Shown piece after piece: positions 7,983 through 10,083 of a DNA stretch of 10,083 nt (its first letter is position 1; each line of letters begins with the position of its first letter). The position numbers and the translations under genes were made by a program. The DNA comes from an uncultured Planctomycetaceae bacterium (GTDB lineage: Bacteria; Planctomycetota; Planctomycetia; Pirellulales; JACPPG01). The stretch spans positions 1 to 10,083 of the forward strand of contig CAMFLN010000050.1 of assembly GCA_945957305.1 (NCBI GenBank). The letters are read 5' to 3'. Below the pieces are notes generated by a model. It was not told the DNA's origin. It did not search any database and saw only the letters and a list, made by a program, of their open reading frames with translations.

Positions 7983-9878
7983 ATGAAGCGCCTACTCGTT
8001 CTGTTGATTCTGGGGGCGATCTGCTGGGGCGGGGCCGTTCTACTGGCGTACAGCGCCGGCAACGTGGTGGGGTCTATTCAACTCGCCGCGTCTGACTTGC
8101 TGTTTGTCCGCGCTGGGGGGCCGCGTCTGGGGCGACGCCCGGTTCGTGACGAGATCGTACTTGTGTTGTACGACACCAAGACGGCAAATGCGTTGGGTTA
8201 TGTCCACCAGTATGAGCGAGACGTGCAACTGTATCGCGCGCTGGTCGCCGCCCAGGCCAAGTTGGTCTTCGATACGCGAATGGTGGCCACCGCCTCGGCA
8301 GACGAGTTCCAAAAGCTTCAGCCGATGCTGGAGGAAATGCGATCCATTCGCGACGACGGCACGCTGCTGCGTGACGTGTGGCTGTCGGCCGCGCTCCTTA
8401 CCGAAAACCACGCCCGCTACGAACGGCTGATCGCCCAAAACGTGGTGAATTCCAATCCGCACGCCGTTCCTTCGTTGCGCTCGAGAATTTATCCGCTCGT
8501 GCAGTTCAATGGCTTAGGGCCCTGCGAATCGGCGCCGCTGCTCATCGCCCGCCGCGTTTGGGGGCTGCCCCAGCTGGATCCGGCACAGGTCGGCACAGCG
8601 ATGCGCGAGAGTGGCATCATGAGCGCCTGGCACACGTACTCGCCCGAGCTGGTCCCCAAGACCGAGTTGCCTAAGAAACCCTATCCCCTAGGGACACAGG
8701 AAATCACCTGGCACATGTTTCGGTCGACGACGCCCTTGGTACCGCCAATCGGCTTCTGGGTGAGCTACGACCCGTTGGTGACCTCTTACAATCGGCATTC
8801 GTACGTGGATGTTCTGGAGCACGCTACGCCACAGGACTTCGCCGGCAAGGTGGTGATCGTAGGCTTCGAGAAAGAGATCGACCCCACCTCCGATACGTAT
8901 GAAGTCCCTAGCGTGGCCGGTAAGGCCTCTGCTGCAGAGGTCGTAGCCAGCGCCCTTCAAACGCTGCTTGACGGGCGAATGATGCGCGAGGTCCCGCGGG
9001 CCGTATCGCTGGGTGCCATCGCCCTTTTGACCATCGGCCTGACCGTGCTGGCCGGTGTGCTGCGGCCGCTGGGGGCGCTGCTGGCAGCCAGCGCCGTTCT
9101 CTTGAGCTACTACGCGGTTGCCACGCTGGCCTACCGCGCCGGCTGGTACGTGGACGCCGTGGTAGCACCGGCCGTTGGACTCGTGGGGGGCGTGCTGGGA
9201 GGCAGTTATGGTTCCTGGCAAAACTTGCGGGCGCGGCAGCGGGTGGTCGATATGTTCGGCCGCTATGTGCCGCGGGCGGTCGTGTCGCAGTTGATGCTCA
9301 AACCCCAGCTCGAAGCGCTATCTCTGGGTGGCGTAAAGCGCGACGTCTCCGTACTGTTCGCAGACATACGCGGCTTCACCTCTTTTTCGCAGGACATGCC
9401 CCCGGAAGAGGTGCTGCGGCAGTTGAACAACCTTTTGGAAATCATGGTCGAATGCACTTTCGAGGAGGAAGGGACGCTCGACAAGTTCATCGGAGACGCG
9501 ATCCTCGTGCTATTCAACGCCCCGCTCGATCAACCCGATCACGTATCACGGGCTGTCCGCACGGCTGTGCGCATTCAACAGCGATTGAAAGGGCATCCCT
9601 CCGGCCTGGCGGTGGGCATTGGCGTGCACCGGGGTGAAGCGGTAGTCGGCAACATCGGGGCCGCACAGCGAATGGAGTACACGGCCATTGGCAGCACGGT
9701 AAATATTGCCTCTCGGCTATGCGACCTGGCCAGGTCCGGGCAGGTGGTTATTTCCAGCAGCGTTGCCGTCGTGTTGGACGGCGCGTTCGAATTACAGCCC
9801 CTCGAGCCCGTGCAAGTGAAAGGGATCAAACTGCCGCTGGCCATTTCACTGGTCAATACCGAGAACAAGCAGGCCTGA
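7983..9878 (+). CDS. CHASE2-domain transmembrane adenylate cyclase (class III)
   Basis: 631 residues; predicted to convert ATP to cAMP in response to an extracytoplasmic signal. Order: N-terminal membrane anchor (about 4-24), extracytoplasmic CHASE2 sensor (about 30-330; characteristic start at IQLAASDLLFVR and end at GKVVIVGFEKEIDPTSD through ALQTLLDGR), three helices (about 340-358, 361-381, 391-409), linker with MFGRYVPRAVVSQL, and the cyclase domain (about 450-600). Catalytic residues are all present: metal Asp461 (LFADIRGFT) and Asp505 (DKFIGD), adenine-specifying Lys501 and Thr567 (EYTAIG), and transition-state Asn574 and Arg578 (VNIASRL). Lys/Thr is the class IIIb pair and points to adenylate, not guanylate, cyclase. 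The length is typical of CHASE2-cyclase proteins. No Shine-Dalgarno was seen; an inverted repeat lies just upstream. The next gene on the right is convergent, so it is probably transcribed alone or with the upstream small ORF. The CHASE2 ligand is unknown. Confidence 0.95.
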   Translation: MKRLLVLLILGAICWGGAVLLAYSAGNVVGSIQLAASDLLFVRAGGPRLGRRPVRDEIVLVLYDTKTANALGYVHQYERDVQLYRALVAAQAKLVFDTRMVATASADEFQKLQPMLEEMRSIRDDGTLLRDVWLSAALLTENHARYERLIAQNVVNSNPHAVPSLRSRIYPLVQFNGLGPCESAPLLIARRVWGLPQLDPAQVGTAMRESGIMSAWHTYSPELVPKTELPKKPYPLGTQEITWHMFRSTTPLVPPIGFWVSYDPLVTSYNRHSYVDVLEHATPQDFAGKVVIVGFEKEIDPTSDTYEVPSVAGKASAAEVVASALQTLLDGRMMREVPRAVSLGAIALLTIGLTVLAGVLRPLGALLAASAVLLSYYAVATLAYRAGWYVDAVVAPAVGLVGGVLGGSYGSWQNLRARQRVVDMFGRYVPRAVVSQLMLKPQLEALSLGGVKRDVSVLFADIRGFTSFSQDMPPEEVLRQLNNLLEIMVECTFEEEGTLDKFIGDAILVLFNAPLDQPDHVSRAVRTAVRIQQRLKGHPSGLAVGIGVHRGEAVVGNIGAAQRMEYTAIGSTVNIASRLCDLARSGQVVISSSVAVVLDGAFELQPLEPVQVKGIKLPLAISLVNTENKQA

Positions 9879-9882
9879 TAGT

Positions 9883-9936
9883 CAGCCCCGCCACACGATT
9901 CTCCCCTTGGCAGGGGTAGGCGGTTGAAGACAATCA
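9883..9936 (+). repeat. Diverged direct repeat, copy 2 (downstream of cyclase gene)
   Basis: Second copy of the element at 7860-7909, offset 2027 bp in the core, starting 4 bp after the cyclase stop codon. Its core contains CCCC-TTGGCA-GGGG (9903-9916), a small hairpin not conserved in copy 1. The two copies bracket the cyclase gene exactly. Confidence 0.6.
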
Positions 9937-9937
9937 A

Positions 9938-9967
9938 CGGCCTGTGCGACACTCTTGCCGCAGGCCG
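9938..9967. terminator. GC hairpin between convergent genes
   Basis: CGGCCTG (9938-9944) pairs with CAGGCCG (9961-9967), plus a T-G wobble and one further pair. There is no T-run on the plus side; on the minus strand it is followed by the T-rich stretch TTGATTGTCTTC. It could end transcription from the minus-strand gene at the right edge, or both genes. The absence of a proper T-run keeps this tentative. Confidence 0.35.
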
Positions 9968-10024
9968 CTTCGAGGAGCCCATGGCCAAAGCTCCCCAAAA
10001 CGGTATCCGCCTATCTGCCGATAC

Positions 10025-10083
10025 TTAAGGGGCGTCGATCGCGGCGCTCGCGTCCAGGGTGCCCTTCGTGATCTCGTCGCGGA
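10025..10083 (-). CDS. C-terminus of a minus-strand gene running off the right edge
   Basis: On the minus strand the last 18 codons read RDEITKGTLDASAAIDAP followed by TAA (10027-10025). Seventeen of the 18 codons end in G or C and the residue composition looks like a soluble protein tail. The gene is convergent with the cyclase. Too little is visible to name a family. Confidence 0.55.
   Translation of the reverse strand, partial: RDEITKGTLDASAAIDAP

Noticed and set aside
9981..10028. 15-codon ORF after GAGGAG near the right edge
   Set aside because: The purine run is only 3 nt from the ATG, the frame ends after 15 codons, and the region lies between two convergent genes; chance is more likely.

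Overview
The window looks like chromosomal DNA of a planctomycete, probably of the Pirellulales/Gemmatales type. The indications are a PEP-CTERM surface protein, a TMTC-like membrane protein with a long array of 48-residue TPR-type repeats, a fused redoxin / cytochrome c / copper monooxygenase protein, moderately high GC, and few Shine-Dalgarno sites. This assignment is inferred from gene families; no marker gene is present.

Layout: (1) 1-1163 (+) is the 3' part of a glycine-rich, repetitive secreted protein ending in a PEP-CTERM sorting signal, closed by a very strong intrinsic terminator at 1202-1240. (2) 1399-4929 (-) is a 1176-residue polytopic membrane protein with degenerate TMTC/GT-C glycosyltransferase motifs, followed by ten gap-free 48-residue helical repeats. 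A hairpin overlaps its stop codon. (3) After a 238-bp divergent spacer, 5168-7621 (+) encodes a secreted multidomain redox protein: redoxin, one CXXCH haem site, a PHM-like type II copper monooxygenase core, and a helical tail. (4) 7622-7982 holds a possible 63-codon gene, the first copy of an imperfect direct repeat and an AT-rich inverted repeat just before the next start. (5) 7983-9878 (+) is a CHASE2-type membrane adenylate cyclase with all catalytic residues. (6) 9879-10024 holds the second repeat copy and a GC hairpin, and a minus-strand gene of which only the last 18 residues are visible enters from the right edge.

The genes do not form one obvious operon. Three of the four main products are envelope or exported proteins: a sorted surface protein, a candidate protein glycosyltransferase and a periplasmic redox enzyme. 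The fourth is a membrane sensor making a second messenger. A functional link between them is speculation. The least explained features are the diverged direct repeat flanking the cyclase gene, the exact 48-residue periodicity in the TMTC-like protein, and the architecture of the redox fusion.
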